A DNA stretch of 64,000 nt, taken from positions 1 to 64,000 of the forward strand of contig CAMWLG010000006.1 in assembly GCA_947175035.1 (NCBI GenBank). The letters are read 5' to 3'. This stretch comes from an uncultured Lachnospiraceae bacterium. Its GTDB lineage: Bacteria > Bacillota > Clostridia > Lachnospirales > Lachnospiraceae. A model generated the notes under the pieces. It had not been told where the DNA came from, did not search any database, and worked only from the letters and a program-made list of their open reading frames with translations. Each line of letters begins with the position of its first letter. The stretch's first letter is position 1. A program made the translations under genes and the position numbers. Below, piece by piece: positions 45,288 to 55,500 of the stretch.

Positions 45288-46064
45288 TTAAAGCTCCTTT
45301 CGACAGAAAATTGTTTTCCCAATCAGGTAAATCCCTATGGTCAGGGCGATCAGAATGCCAAATGCCGCCCAATCGTATCCCATATGCTCCAAATAGGTAT
45401 AAGTGTAGCGGGTTTCCTTTGTGTAACCATACAATCCCATAAACTGCAGGGTTCCATAATAAGCCCAGATGACCACGCGCCGAAGAAGCGGATATTGGGG
45501 CAGGAACATGGCAAACAGTCCGACAAATTCCCCGAGAATACCTGTGAAGAAGGGCACGGCGGGATTCTTGAAGTTCATGGAGAGTGCATGTTGAAAGCAG
45601 TACACGGCGGCGGTTGGAACCAGGGTAAACAGGAGATAGAGCAGATAAAGAGTGATCGGAAAGCTCTCCCTGAATCCGCAAAGCATGCCATAAACGATTG
45701 TCGCTGCCCAGAACAGAATGACACAGGACTGGGTGATGAACATGCCATACAACAGCTTGGCGTCGTAGAGTCTGCCTCTGGGAGTCAGGGTGCAAATGAG
45801 CTTGAGGCAGCTCCCCTTGTGCTCCAGATCACAAAGCCTTGAGGCGATGATGACAGACAGTAGGGGGAAGAAAATACTGTTGATGAGGGGGAATTGGTAG
45901 AGAATCACATGCCAACCGTTTTGCAGCATGAATTCCGCCGCGTCCTCCGCTTTGTTGCTGTCATAAAATGCCCATACACAGGCAATGAGCGTCACAAAAA
46001 GCGCAGTCAGGATGATATGGCGTCGATTGGTTTTCAGATATTCGCACTTTAGTAATTTTCTCAT
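45288..46064 (-). CDS. ABC-2 permease, lantibiotic-immunity type (subunit 1)
   Basis: 258 residues, six membrane helices, resembling LanE-type permeases (LEHKGSCLKLICTLTPRGRLYDAKL is the cytoplasmic coupling segment). Its start overlaps the ATPase stop by four bases, so the two are coupled; the second permease starts 4 bp after its stop. Confidence 0.83.
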   Translation of the reverse strand: MRKLLKCEYLKTNRRHIILTALFVTLIACVWAFYDSNKAEDAAEFMLQNGWHVILYQFPLINSIFFPLLSVIIASRLCDLEHKGSCLKLICTLTPRGRLYDAKLLYGMFITQSCVILFWAATIVYGMLCGFRESFPITLYLLYLLFTLVPTAAVYCFQHALSMNFKNPAVPFFTGILGEFVGLFAMFLPQYPLLRRVVIWAYYGTLQFMGLYGYTKETRYTYTYLEHMGYDWAAFGILIALTIGIYLIGKTIFCRKEL

Positions 46065-46795
46065 AAACTCATGTCCTTTCCGGTGAGGTCAAGGAAGATC
46101 TCCTCCAAGCTTTTGTTCGTGTCGTGCTCATGCAGCGCTTCCAGAGTGCCCTGATACTTCATCTTTCCATTGGCGATAATCCCGATATCGTCCACCAACT
46201 GGTCAATCTCGGAGAGCAGGTGGCTTGAGACGATCACTGTCATGCCATATTTGGCGGGAAGGGAGCGGATGAGCTCACGCATCTCCTGAATTCCCGCGGG
46301 ATCCAGACCATTGGTGGGTTCATCCAGGATCAGAAGCTTTGGAAACGCCAAAAGCGCGCTGGCGAGCCCCAGACGCTGCTTCATGCCCAGGGAGTAGTTA
46401 GATGTGCGTTTTCCCCCCTGTCTGTCCAGGCGGACAATCTTTAATACCTCGTCAATATTGCTGTCAGGAAGGTCTAATATGGTGGAGCAGATTTTTAGAT
46501 TTTCTCTGGCGGTCAGATTGCCGTAGTAGGAGGGAGACTCAATCAGGGAGCCGATATTCTGTAGGATTTCCATGCGATTTTTGGAGCTGCAGGGGTTCCC
46601 GAAGATGGAGATTTGTCCGGCGGTGGGGTTGACCAGGCCGAGCAGCATCTTCAGGGTGGTGGATTTGCCGGCGCCGTTTGGCCCCAGGAATCCATAGATC
46701 CTGCCCTCGCGAACCGACATATCGAGATTACTCACGGGATAGACATCACCGTATTTTTTGGTGAGACCTGTTGTTTTGACAATTTCTTTTTGCAT
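46061..46795 (-). CDS. ABC transporter ATPase, lantibiotic-immunity / BcrA type
   Basis: 244 residues with Walker A GPNGAGKST, Q-loop, signature YSLGMKQRLGLA, Walker B LLILDEPTNGLDP and H-loop VSSHLLSE. The LanF/BcrA branch is supported by the two small permeases that follow. It faces a divergent response regulator/kinase pair, a usual layout for peptide-antibiotic sensing and export. Confidence 0.92.
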   Translation of the reverse strand: MQKEIVKTTGLTKKYGDVYPVSNLDMSVREGRIYGFLGPNGAGKSTTLKMLLGLVNPTAGQISIFGNPCSSKNRMEILQNIGSLIESPSYYGNLTARENLKICSTILDLPDSNIDEVLKIVRLDRQGGKRTSNYSLGMKQRLGLASALLAFPKLLILDEPTNGLDPAGIQEMRELIRSLPAKYGMTVIVSSHLLSEIDQLVDDIGIIANGKMKYQGTLEALHEHDTNKSLEEIFLDLTGKDMSL

Positions 46796-46887
46796 AATTA
46801 TGTGCCTCGCTTTCTTTTTGGTTCTAAATAGTTACTTTTTTGTCAAATACAGATTAACGCTGTGGGATTGCAATAAGCTTAAAATAT

Positions 46888-46943
46888 CCTTACGGCAACC
46901 TTAAATTTGGGGAATTGCTCTTTCAAAAATTCCAATGTAGTGT
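46888..46943 (+). promoter_or_regulatory. Direct repeats and promoter before the two-component genes
   Basis: CCTTAC (46888-46893) and CCTTAA (46899-46904) repeat with an 11-bp period, one helical turn, as OmpR-type regulators bind. They lie just upstream of a weak promoter TTGCTC (46915-46920), 17 bp, TAGTGT (46938-46943). Control of both divergent units is possible. Confidence 0.45.
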
Positions 46944-47001
46944 TATTTTGTAGTAGAAGTGACAGGATAAAATGTATACATCAAGGGAACATGGAGTGAT
47001 T

Positions 47002-47718
47002 ATGAAGGACTTGTATAATAAAAAAATCTTACTTGTGGATGACGAGCCGGAGCTTTTAAAAATGGTGGAAAGCGCATTGTTTCAAGCCGGCTTTTATAAT
47101 ATACGGACAGCCGCCTGCTGCAGGGAGGCGGAGGAAATCGCCCGGACACAGCCGATTGCCCTTTTTCTGCTGGATGTGAATCTGCCTGACGGGAATGGGT
47201 TTATGCTATATCAACAGCTGCGAAGGTATTCCGATGCTCCCGTGGTGTTTCTCACGGCAAGGGATGCGGGGGAAGATCGGATTCGCGGGCTGGATTTGGG
47301 GGCGGATGACTATATTGTGAAACCCTTTCTCATGGAGGAAATGGTGCTTCGGGTGAAGGCCCTGCTTCGCAGGACTTACGGAACACAGCGAAAAGAGCCG
47401 GGTTTCTGGCTGGGTGAGCGATATGTGGATTTTGAGAAGGCGGCCGTGTTTGCGGCGGGAAAGGAGATTCCTTTGACCGCCAAGGAATTTATTTTGATTG
47501 CGAAGCTTTGGGAGAATCGTGACCGCATCGTGACCAATGACGGGCTGTGCCTGGCGGCGTGGGGAGAGGATTATTACGGGCATGAAAACACTTTGATGGT
47601 GCACATCCGAAGGCTTCGCAAAAAGATTGAGGAGAACCCTTCTGCGCCGAGACATTTGATTACAGTGAAAGGACTTGGATACAAGCTGGTGAGCGGGAAT
47701 GAAGAGACAAGCGTTTAG
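47002..47718 (+). CDS. OmpR-family response regulator
   Basis: 238 residues. Receiver domain with acidic pair in VDDEP, phospho-acceptor Asp in FLLDVNLPDGNG and Lys in IVKPF; the C-terminal winged helix ends in HIRRLRKKIE...KGLGYKLV. ATG 47002 (GGAG 6 bp upstream) or an in-frame ATG at 46972 could be the start. It overlaps the kinase gene by 20 bp. Adjacent divergent ABC genes suggest it controls their expression. Confidence 0.94.
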   Translation: MKDLYNKKILLVDDEPELLKMVESALFQAGFYNIRTAACCREAEEIARTQPIALFLLDVNLPDGNGFMLYQQLRRYSDAPVVFLTARDAGEDRIRGLDLGADDYIVKPFLMEEMVLRVKALLRRTYGTQRKEPGFWLGERYVDFEKAAVFAAGKEIPLTAKEFILIAKLWENRDRIVTNDGLCLAAWGEDYYGHENTLMVHIRRLRKKIEENPSAPRHLITVKGLGYKLVSGNEETSV

Positions 47719-49036
47719 GATTTTCCTATCTTTTTCGTTTATGGCTGCCTTGGTTGCCACTGTGCTTTTGGCGGTGAATCTGTTCGGGATAGTATATATT
47801 GGTTTTGATCGGGTCGGCTCTAAGGGCGGCTCGCCGAAGCAACTGCTGCGGCATGTCGAGAGTGCTTTGGAATGTACACAGGAGGGCATAAAACTGCGGG
47901 AGGAGGTGGAGCTGCCGCAGGGCTATTGGTGTATCCTTTTGGATGACGCGGGGGATATCGTGTGGTCTGTCAACCAGCCGGAGGACATTCCGCTGCACTA
48001 TTCCCTCAAAGATATTGCCAAGATCACCCGTTGGTATTTGAATGATTATCCGGTATATGTCTGGATAGAGGAGTATGGCCTGCTGATCTTGGGGATGCCC
48101 AAGGACTCTGTGGGCAAGTATCAGGTGGATTATTCTATGGAATGGTTTGACTCACTGTTTCAGAGGATCGGGGGGATATTTGGACTGAATCTGATGCTGG
48201 CGCTGGCACTGGCGTTTGTGCTGGGTCTCTCTTTTTACGGGAAATTACGTCAGTTCACAGGCGGGGTGCAGGATCTGCGGGATGAGAGGGATGTGCAGCT
48301 TCCCGAGAGAGGCATCTTCAAGGAGCTTGCACGGAGTCTGAACGAGACCTCGAGGATCATATACAGGAAGAACAGGCAGCTTGCCATGCGGGATACCGCC
48401 AGACAGAATTGGACGGCAGGGATCTCCCATGATATTCGTACCCCTCTCGCGGTGCTGGTGGGCAACGCGGAGGCTCTGGAGCGTGACGAGTCGCTGCCCG
48501 AGGAAGCAAGACAAAGGTGTGCCGCCATTGTCAGGCAGAGTATGCGGGTGAAGCAGATGGTGGAGGATCTGAACCTGATATCCTCTCTGGAATACGACAT
48601 GCAGTCCGAACGCAAGAAGCCCGTGAAAATCTGTCCTCTGATTCGCGGTATTGTGACGGATATACTCAACGGCGGGTTGTCGGAGGGCTTTGAGATTCAG
48701 TTGGATCTGCAGTTTGAGGGGGCGGTAGTCATGGGGGACGAGTCCCTGTTGGAGCGGGCGGTATTTAATATCGTTCACAATGCCATCAACCACAATCCCG
48801 GGGGCTGTCAAATCCATATCAGTGAATACAGAGAGAGGGATATGGTGGTTGTCTGTGTGCGGGATAACGGCGAGGGAGTGCCGGAGGAGGTTTTGGCAAA
48901 TATGAATCAGATGCCCTGCACCACTCACGGGATAGGATTGCCCTTGGTCTGTCGGATTGCGTGCGTTCATGGGGGGCGGTTCATGGGATATAACGAGGGG
49001 GGATTCTGTGGGAGAATGGAGTTGCCTTGGAGGTGA
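47699..49036 (+). CDS. Sensor histidine kinase
   Basis: 445 residues. Two membrane helices (about 8-28 and 155-180) enclose an outer sensing domain of about 125 residues; a HAMP-like linker, the phospho-acceptor HisKA motif GISHDIRTPLAVL near residue 243 and an ATPase lobe (NIVHNAINHN, DNGEGVPEE, GIGLPLV) follow. The sizeable outer domain distinguishes it from the small-loop BceS kinases. It should signal to the preceding regulator. Confidence 0.94.
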   Translation: MKRQAFRIFLSFSFMAALVATVLLAVNLFGIVYIGFDRVGSKGGSPKQLLRHVESALECTQEGIKLREEVELPQGYWCILLDDAGDIVWSVNQPEDIPLHYSLKDIAKITRWYLNDYPVYVWIEEYGLLILGMPKDSVGKYQVDYSMEWFDSLFQRIGGIFGLNLMLALALAFVLGLSFYGKLRQFTGGVQDLRDERDVQLPERGIFKELARSLNETSRIIYRKNRQLAMRDTARQNWTAGISHDIRTPLAVLVGNAEALERDESLPEEARQRCAAIVRQSMRVKQMVEDLNLISSLEYDMQSERKKPVKICPLIRGIVTDILNGGLSEGFEIQLDLQFEGAVVMGDESLLERAVFNIVHNAINHNPGGCQIHISEYRERDMVVVCVRDNGEGVPEEVLANMNQMPCTTHGIGLPLVCRIACVHGGRFMGYNEGGFCGRMELPWR

Positions 49037-49081
49037 TGGTGAAATTCTTTCCCAAGCATTAATGGCAGCAGGGCAGAATAG

Positions 49082-49125
49082 CGCCGCGGATGCAGTCGAA
49101 TCAAAGCGTCCGCGGCGTTCTTTTT
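49082..49125 (+). terminator. Terminator of the two-component operon
   Basis: 9-bp GC-rich stem CGCCGCGGA (49082-49090) / TCCGCGGCG (49109-49117) with an 18-nt loop, then TTCTTTTT. Confidence 0.85.
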
Positions 49126-49161
49126 GCCGTTATAAACAATTCTCGCAGGAATCCCTTGAAT

Positions 49162-50430
49162 TCATGTTCCGGGTTCCGCAATCCTTGAAACCCCCACATA
49201 GATATCAGAGATTTCATACCATGTGGGATAATCTGTCACGCCGGTCTGGGGGAGGTTGAATACTTTCTGGAATACCCGAACGCTCTCCGCCGTGGAGGGA
49301 CCATAAATACCGTCAGCGACCACGGTGGGGATGGCGGGGTAATTCCTGGCGATACGGTTTAACTGGGTTTGGAGCTGTCTTACCTTGTCCCCGGAAGAAC
49401 CGATGGTCAGGTCGTAGCCGGGATAGGAGGAAGGGACGCCGGAGATAATGTCCGCCGTGGCGATGTACATATCATTGCCGTAATAGTAGCGGATGATCTC
49501 AATGGCGGAATAGCCCTGGTCGGCCAGATATTTGGAACCCCACTGGCTCAGCCCATTGCAGGTCACCCGGTTGCCGTCACAGTAGGACGTGAAGATTGGC
49601 TGCCGCACGCCGGGACGGGCGAGATAATTGGCAAAAATCGAATCCACCAGATAGTCAATATTCTCGAAAATATTGCGCCCATAAATCCACTTTTGGTCAT
49701 AGGCGGTGGATGAGGTGATGGTGAAATTATAACCTTGATTGCGATACCACTCCGTGTATACCCTGTTCAAAGTAAAGGACATAATCACCAGGACATTGGC
49801 ATAGATGGCGGCTTCCGGCCAAGTGGAATAAATTTCACTGGACGCCACGTTTTTAATGTAATCCTTGTAGCGCACCCAGTAGTTGGATGCGGTGGAATCG
49901 GAAGGGGCGCCGTCGTGCACGATGACATATTCGGGAACGACCACGCGGCTTAAGACGATCTCGCCTGTCTCCGACATGGGTTTGATCTCCTCCTCTGGAA
50001 TCTTGGGAGGATAGTCGCCGAACAGTGTGTGGACAGGGATGTCAACGAGCTTCTCGTCCTCGTCGGTGGCTTCCAACGGATTCATGACAATCGGCTGGAG
50101 AGACAGTTGGTCAGCGAGAAGCTCCGAACCGGACACCAATACCGGCTCATAGCCTTCGGCAGTGACAGTGATATTGTATTCCGAGTAAGGCTGAACCGTC
50201 GTGTCAGGGTCGAGGGATAATGCGATAGGCGGAGCCGGCAGGCTGACGGTGGGAGTCTGACCAGAACTATCGGTGGTCAGACTCTCTATGATTTGATCAG
50301 GGACACCGGTGTAGGATATGGTGACAGTGGCGTTTTCCACGGGTATCATGCCGAGCGCGGATACCACACTCACTTGGAGTGTGCCGCGATTCTCGGCATT
50401 TTCAGTCAAAGTATCTGTGAGATTGGGCAT
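49162..50430 (-). CDS. SpoIID-like protein with peptidoglycan-binding domain
   Basis: 422 residues without a classical signal peptide. N-terminal 100 residues form a carboxypeptidase-regulatory/Ig-like beta domain (VSALGMIPVENATVTISY); the centre has SpoIID/LytB features (STWPEAAIYANV, then GLSQWGSKYLADQGYSAIEI and RYYYG); the last 80 residues are a PG_binding_1 domain (LTIGSSGDKVRQLQTQL). SpoIID proteins cut peptidoglycan glycan strands during engulfment. ATG 50430 with AAGGTG is chosen over ATG 50460. It could act in spores or in the wall; activity of the SpoIID-like core is unproven. Confidence 0.75.
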   Translation of the reverse strand: MPNLTDTLTENAENRGTLQVSVVSALGMIPVENATVTISYTGVPDQIIESLTTDSSGQTPTVSLPAPPIALSLDPDTTVQPYSEYNITVTAEGYEPVLVSGSELLADQLSLQPIVMNPLEATDEDEKLVDIPVHTLFGDYPPKIPEEEIKPMSETGEIVLSRVVVPEYVIVHDGAPSDSTASNYWVRYKDYIKNVASSEIYSTWPEAAIYANVLVIMSFTLNRVYTEWYRNQGYNFTITSSTAYDQKWIYGRNIFENIDYLVDSIFANYLARPGVRQPIFTSYCDGNRVTCNGLSQWGSKYLADQGYSAIEIIRYYYGNDMYIATADIISGVPSSYPGYDLTIGSSGDKVRQLQTQLNRIARNYPAIPTVVADGIYGPSTAESVRVFQKVFNLPQTGVTDYPTWYEISDIYVGVSRIAEPGT

Positions 50431-50516
50431 AATGACACCTTGAATAGATTTAGTTGTCATAATATATGCATTAGAAAAACAAATGTGTAAATTATAAGAG
50501 AAATAGTAAAAAATGC

Positions 50517-50567
50517 TTGACGGGGGGGTATTTTTTGTTGTATGATTGTACTATAATCTTAATACAA
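50517..50567 (+). promoter_or_regulatory. Promoter region of the GntR-ABC operon
   Basis: TTGACG (50517-50522), 18 bp, TATGAT (50541-50546), and another -10-like TATAAT at 50552-50557. The inverted arms TTGTAT (50538-50543) / ATACAA (50562-50567) could be the operator of the GntR protein. Confidence 0.5.
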
Positions 50568-50590
50568 TGATGCAGAAAGGATGTGAGTGA

Positions 50591-50953
50591 ATGGCATGGG
50601 ACATGGATTCTGACAGGCCTATCTATGCGCAGCTGGTGGAACGGATCAAGATGCAGATTGTGTCAGGGTATTATCCCTGTGGTGCCAAGATGCCCAGTGT
50701 CAGAGAGTTGGCGGCGGAGGCGGCGGTAAACCCCAATACCATGCAGAGAGCTTTCGCCGAGTTGGAGCGCAGCGGTTTGATCTTGACCCAGCGGACCAAT
50801 GGGAGAACTGTCACGGAGGACAAAGCGCTGGTTGAGGGAGTGCGCCATGATATGGCGAGAAGTCATATGAATACTTTTGTGGACAGAATGAGAGAGCTGG
50901 GTTATACTGGGGATGAGATTCTGACACTCTTGAAGGAGGTTTTGGGATTATGA
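50591..50953 (+). CDS. GntR-family repressor, YtrA subfamily
   Basis: 120 residues: an N-terminal winged helix (PIYAQLVERIKMQIVSG, MPSVRELAAEAAVNPNTMQRAFAEL) and only about 45 C-terminal residues for dimerisation, the short YtrA form. In other Firmicutes these repress the ABC genes lying behind them in response to cell-envelope antibiotics. Here it overlaps the ATPase gene by four bases. Confidence 0.92.
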   Translation: MAWDMDSDRPIYAQLVERIKMQIVSGYYPCGAKMPSVRELAAEAAVNPNTMQRAFAELERSGLILTQRTNGRTVTEDKALVEGVRHDMARSHMNTFVDRMRELGYTGDEILTLLKEVLGL

Positions 50954-51651
50954 ATGAATTAGTGGAGTTTTTGGGTGTCACCAAATCCTACGATTCGAAG
51001 AAGATTGCGGTGGACAATGTGACACTGAAACTGCCCAAGGGTAAGATTATCGGTCTTTTGGGGCCAAACGGAAGTGGCAAGACGACGTTGATCAAGATGA
51101 TGAACGGGCTGCTGGTGCCGACCTCAGGCAGCATCAGAATCAACGGTGTACCCGTTGGTGCACAGACCAAAGCGATGGTCGCGTATCTGCCGGATAGGAC
51201 ATATCTGACAGGCAATAAAACTGTGAGCCATATCTTGGATTATTTCGTAGATTTCTACGCGGATTTCTCACGGGAGAGAGCGGAGCAGATGTTGGCGAAT
51301 CTGGGGATTGACCCCTCGGCCCGGATGAACAGTCTCTCCAAGGGAACCAAGGAGAAGGTGCAGCTGATTCTGGTGATGAGCCGCAATGCGGATCTCTATG
51401 TGTTGGACGAGCCCATCGCCGGGGTGGATCCTGCGGCGAGGGACTACATCCTGCGCACGATCATCAACAACTATAATCCCGAGGCAACGGTGCTGATATC
51501 CACCCATTTGATCAGTGATATCGAGCAGGTGTTGGACGAGGTAGTCTTTATGCGTTATGGAAAACTTGTGCTCTATACCTCCGTGGATAATATCAGGGAG
51601 GAGAAGGGAAAATCCGTGGACGCGTACTTTAGGGAGGTGTTTGCATGTTAG
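50950..51651 (+). CDS. ABC transporter ATPase (YtrB-like)
   Basis: 233 residues: Walker A GPNGSGKTT, signature LSKGTKEKV, Walker B LYVLDEPIAGVDP, H-loop ISTHLISD. The LSKGTKEK signature variant is usual for this branch. It is coupled to the GntR gene before it and to the permease after it (7-bp overlap). Confidence 0.92.
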   Translation: MNELVEFLGVTKSYDSKKIAVDNVTLKLPKGKIIGLLGPNGSGKTTLIKMMNGLLVPTSGSIRINGVPVGAQTKAMVAYLPDRTYLTGNKTVSHILDYFVDFYADFSRERAEQMLANLGIDPSARMNSLSKGTKEKVQLILVMSRNADLYVLDEPIAGVDPAARDYILRTIINNYNPEATVLISTHLISDIEQVLDEVVFMRYGKLVLYTSVDNIREEKGKSVDAYFREVFAC

Positions 51652-52496
51652 GCAAAATAATCAAATATGAATTCAAAGACACCAGTAAGATATGCGGGCT
51701 GATATTGTTGGTGATTGCCGTGATGACATTGATTGGCGCGCTGGGCTTGATATTGCCCGTCAAGTTCATGTCAGACGAACGGAATTTTAGTAATGACCTG
51801 TCAAGCGGTTTATGGATCATGATGTTGACCATGACCATGATTCTCTATGTTATCATGCTGATGGGCGTGACCTATGGAATGATGATTTATCAGGGAGTGC
51901 ATTTCTACAAGACCATGTATTCCGACGAGGGATATCTGACCCAAACCCTTCCCGTGACGAAGCACCAGCTCCTGATTGGCAAGACATTGGTGGCGGGGAT
52001 ATGGTATCTGCTGGTGATGATTTGCGTGGGGATATCGGTGGTTCTGTTGGTGCTTTCGCTGGCGGTAGCCTTAAACGAAGGTCTGCCCAGCAGTTCTGAG
52101 ATAATGGAGTTTCGGCAAGGAATGAGGGAAGGTCTTACGATGATGAATTTCAGGGTGACGCGTGTGGTTATATCAGCTATTTTGGCGGCTTTGATCACAC
52201 CATTCTCCACCATGCTGATGATATTCGGCGCACTCACGATCGGACAGCTCTCCGGCAAATACAAGGCCCTGATGGGGATTCTGGCATACTTTGGAGTCAT
52301 GATTGTCAACATGATCCTCAGCAATATTATGCAATTTATTTTCAGCTTTGGCAGTATATTCACGGCGCGTGTCGTCGAAGGCAGCACCGGTGTGGCAGGC
52401 GCCTATGACAGTGCGATTATTGTAGGGCTGATCATGGGAGGTGGTATGTACTTTATCTCTCACTACATTCTGACTAAGCGGCTAAATATGGAATAA
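51645..52496 (+). CDS. ABC-2 type permease of the YtrA-linked transporter
   Basis: 283 residues, six membrane helices; a cytoplasmic segment after helix 2 (YKTMYSDEGYLTQTLPVTKHQLLIGK) resembles the coupling region of ABC-2 permeases. AGGGAGG lies 7 bp before the ATG. It forms the membrane part of a transporter probably regulated by the GntR protein; the substrate is unknown. Confidence 0.85.
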   Translation: MLGKIIKYEFKDTSKICGLILLVIAVMTLIGALGLILPVKFMSDERNFSNDLSSGLWIMMLTMTMILYVIMLMGVTYGMMIYQGVHFYKTMYSDEGYLTQTLPVTKHQLLIGKTLVAGIWYLLVMICVGISVVLLVLSLAVALNEGLPSSSEIMEFRQGMREGLTMMNFRVTRVVISAILAALITPFSTMLMIFGALTIGQLSGKYKALMGILAYFGVMIVNMILSNIMQFIFSFGSIFTARVVEGSTGVAGAYDSAIIVGLIMGGGMYFISHYILTKRLNME

Positions 52497-52501
52497 AATA
52501 T

Positions 52502-52530
52502 TTGCCCTCCGCCACTATTTTTGGTATACT
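52502..52530 (+). promoter_or_regulatory. Promoter of the DUF5717 operon
   Basis: TTGCCC (52502-52507), 17 bp, TATACT (52525-52530), 37 bp before the start codon. It appears to serve the four genes to 59537. Confidence 0.65.
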
Positions 52531-52566
52531 GGAAGTTAGTATTGGACGCAAGGCGGGTGAGTGGCG

Positions 52567-55500
52567 ATGCAGGGGATTGTTGACCAGATTTTAGATGGAA
52601 AATATGATTATGAGAACGGCTCTCTGGACTTTTCATGTGCAAAGCTGGAAATTGTTATGCACAAGGGTGAAGTCTGTGAGGGCTCTTTTCTCGTGTATTC
52701 CTCTGGCAGTGGCGTCACGCAGGGATTCGTCAGCACGACAGATATGAGGATGGAATGCCTGACAAAGAAGTTTTCGGGGAACGGCGAGGAGATTTTCTAC
52801 TGTTTTCACGGGGAGCATCTCGAGGAGGGTGATGTTGTCAAGGGGAACTTTTGTATCATCAGCAATCAGGGAGAGTATTTTTTGCCCTTTGTAATCACGG
52901 TGGAGCATTATGTGCCAGTCTCTTCTATCGGAAACGTGAAGAATCTTTTTCACTTTGCCAATCTTGCCAAGAGCAATTGGAAGGAAGCCGTGGATTTGTT
53001 TTATTCCCCGGAGTTTGTCAGCGTGCTTGACAGCGGTGACAGGAAGCTTTATGACTGTTATCTGGGACTATCCGCGCATTCCGGCAATGAGCAGAATGTG
53101 GAGGAGTTTCTTATCCAGATCAACAAGAAACAGCGGGTGGAATTCCTGATGAGGGAGAGCGGGATTGAGAGGGAAATGGCGTCTTCCGCCTACGGAGTGG
53201 TGGAAGAGGAGCTCAATATCATGAGAAATGGCTGGGGCTACACGGCTTTGCAGGTGGAGTGTGAGGGGGATTTTGTTTTTACGGAGAAGGAATTCTTAAG
53301 TGATGATGATTTTCTGGGAAATCACTGTACCCTTCCGGTGTTTATCGATACACAGCTCTGTCGTCCGGGCAGGAATTTTGGGAAAATATATATCTACAAT
53401 TCACATACCTCCATTGTGATTCCCGTGAATGTGAGAATGGGGGAGAAATCTGCTGCCAGGCGGGAGCGCATGCAGAGGAAGCGGGAGTTGGTGCGGCTGC
53501 TGGAGTGCTATCAGGACTTTCGCATGAAAAAGATTAGTTCCAGTGTCTGGCAGAAGGAGACCGGTGAACTGGTGGAGTCTATGGTGGCTCGAAATGATGA
53601 AGATGCGGCTGCAAGATTATTTCAGGCACAGCTTTTGATCTCGGGAGAGCGTTATAATGAGGCGGATTGGATTCTGGGGCATGTGGCGAACATGTTGGAG
53701 AACATGGGCGAGGAGGACGATACGCTGTATGCTTATTATCTCTATCTGACCACTTTGACTCAGCACGAGGAGGACTATGTGAATCAGGTAACCGCGGAGG
53801 TGGAGCGGCTTTATGGGCGTGACCGCGGCAATTGGCGGATTGCATGGCTGCTTCTATATCTCTCTGAGGAGTACAATAAGACGGCGACATCCAAATGGAA
53901 TTTTCTGGAAAAACAGTTCAAGCGGGGATGCAGCAGCCCGATTCTCTATATAGAGGGACTGAGTCTCTTCAACAGCAATCCGACCCTTTTGCGCAAGTTG
54001 GATGACTATGCGCTTCAGGTTTTGTATTATGGGGCCAAGCAGGAGGGTGTGAGTCCTGAGCTTGTGGAGCAGTTTCTCTATCTGGCAGGCAGGGGACGGG
54101 AGTTCTCTCCGGTGCTTTTAAAGCTTTTACAGCGGCTTTATCAAAAGAATCAGGATGTGAGAATCCTGCAGGAGATTTGTGCCCTGCTTGTGCGGGGCGG
54201 CCGTGTGGGACCGGCATATTTTGAGTGGTATGAGGCGGGGGTGGCGGAACAGCTTCGGATTACCAATCTTTATGAGTATTATATGATGTCCATAGACTTG
54301 CGGACGGCGAAGGAGTTGCCCCGCATGGTGTTGATGTATTTTTCTTATCAGAACAATCTGGATTTGGAGCGCAGCGCCTTTCTCTATTGGTACGTGGTGC
54401 AGCATAGGATGGAGATCGGGGAGCTCTATGAGAGTTACAGGCCACACATGGAGCATTTCGTGGTGGATCAGATCCAAAAGGAGCATATCAACCGCCATTT
54501 GGCGGGGTTGTATCAGGAGCTGTTGACGCCGGCGATGGTGAACGGGCAGACGGCGGGGGCATTGGCAAAGCTCTTGTTTGCCCATTGTATCCGTGTGGAG
54601 GATCTGCGGCTGAAAAGGGCGATCGTGTACCAGCCGGGAAGCCTTAAGGAAAATGTATATCCCTTACAGGACGGCAGTACATGGGTGCCCCTATATGGCA
54701 ATGACTGTACGATTTTGTTCGAGGACGCCTATGGTAACCGTTTTGTCAAAAATGTGGACTACACCTTGGAAAAGCTGATGATTCCAGGGAAATATCTGCG
54801 CATGATATCCGGGATGGTGGAGGATTGTCTGGAGATGGATCTCTATTTGAATGAGCATGAGAGGGAGACAGAAATGCTCTCGGCGGAGGTTCAGGCGCGG
54901 TCGCTTCGGCTCTCGGACAGCGAGTGGGTCGCAGAGCATATCCGCCGGAAGTTATATCTGAAGGTGTTGCAATATTATTATGACACGGATAATATGGAGG
55001 CGTTGGATAATTGTCTGGAGATGATTCCCATGGAGCTTTTCAATCTGGAAGAACGGGCAGTGGTTCTGCGATACATGGTTCTTCGCGGCAGGTACGAGGC
55101 GGCATGGAGCTGGGTGGTGGAGTTCGGGCCTGCCTTTGTGGAGCAAAAGACGTTGATGCGGCTTGTCGGTGAGCGAATCCAGCATTTGGAGGGCGGCGAG
55201 GATACGGTTCTCACGGAGGTAGCACTTCACATCTTCAGACAGGGGAAATACGACAGTCGGATAATACAGTATTTGGCGGAGTTTGCTTATGGTTCCACCA
55301 AGGAGTTGCGGGATGTCTGGAAGGCGGCGCGTTCTTTTGAGGTGAACAGGTATTATCTGAGCGAGAAGATTCTACTGCAGATGCTGTTCTCCGGAGCCTT
55401 TGTGGGGGAGCAGAAGGAGATATTCGATTATTATGTATCCCAAGGCGCCAACATTCGGATTGAGGAGGCATTTTTGGCGCGCTGTTCCTATGATTATTTT

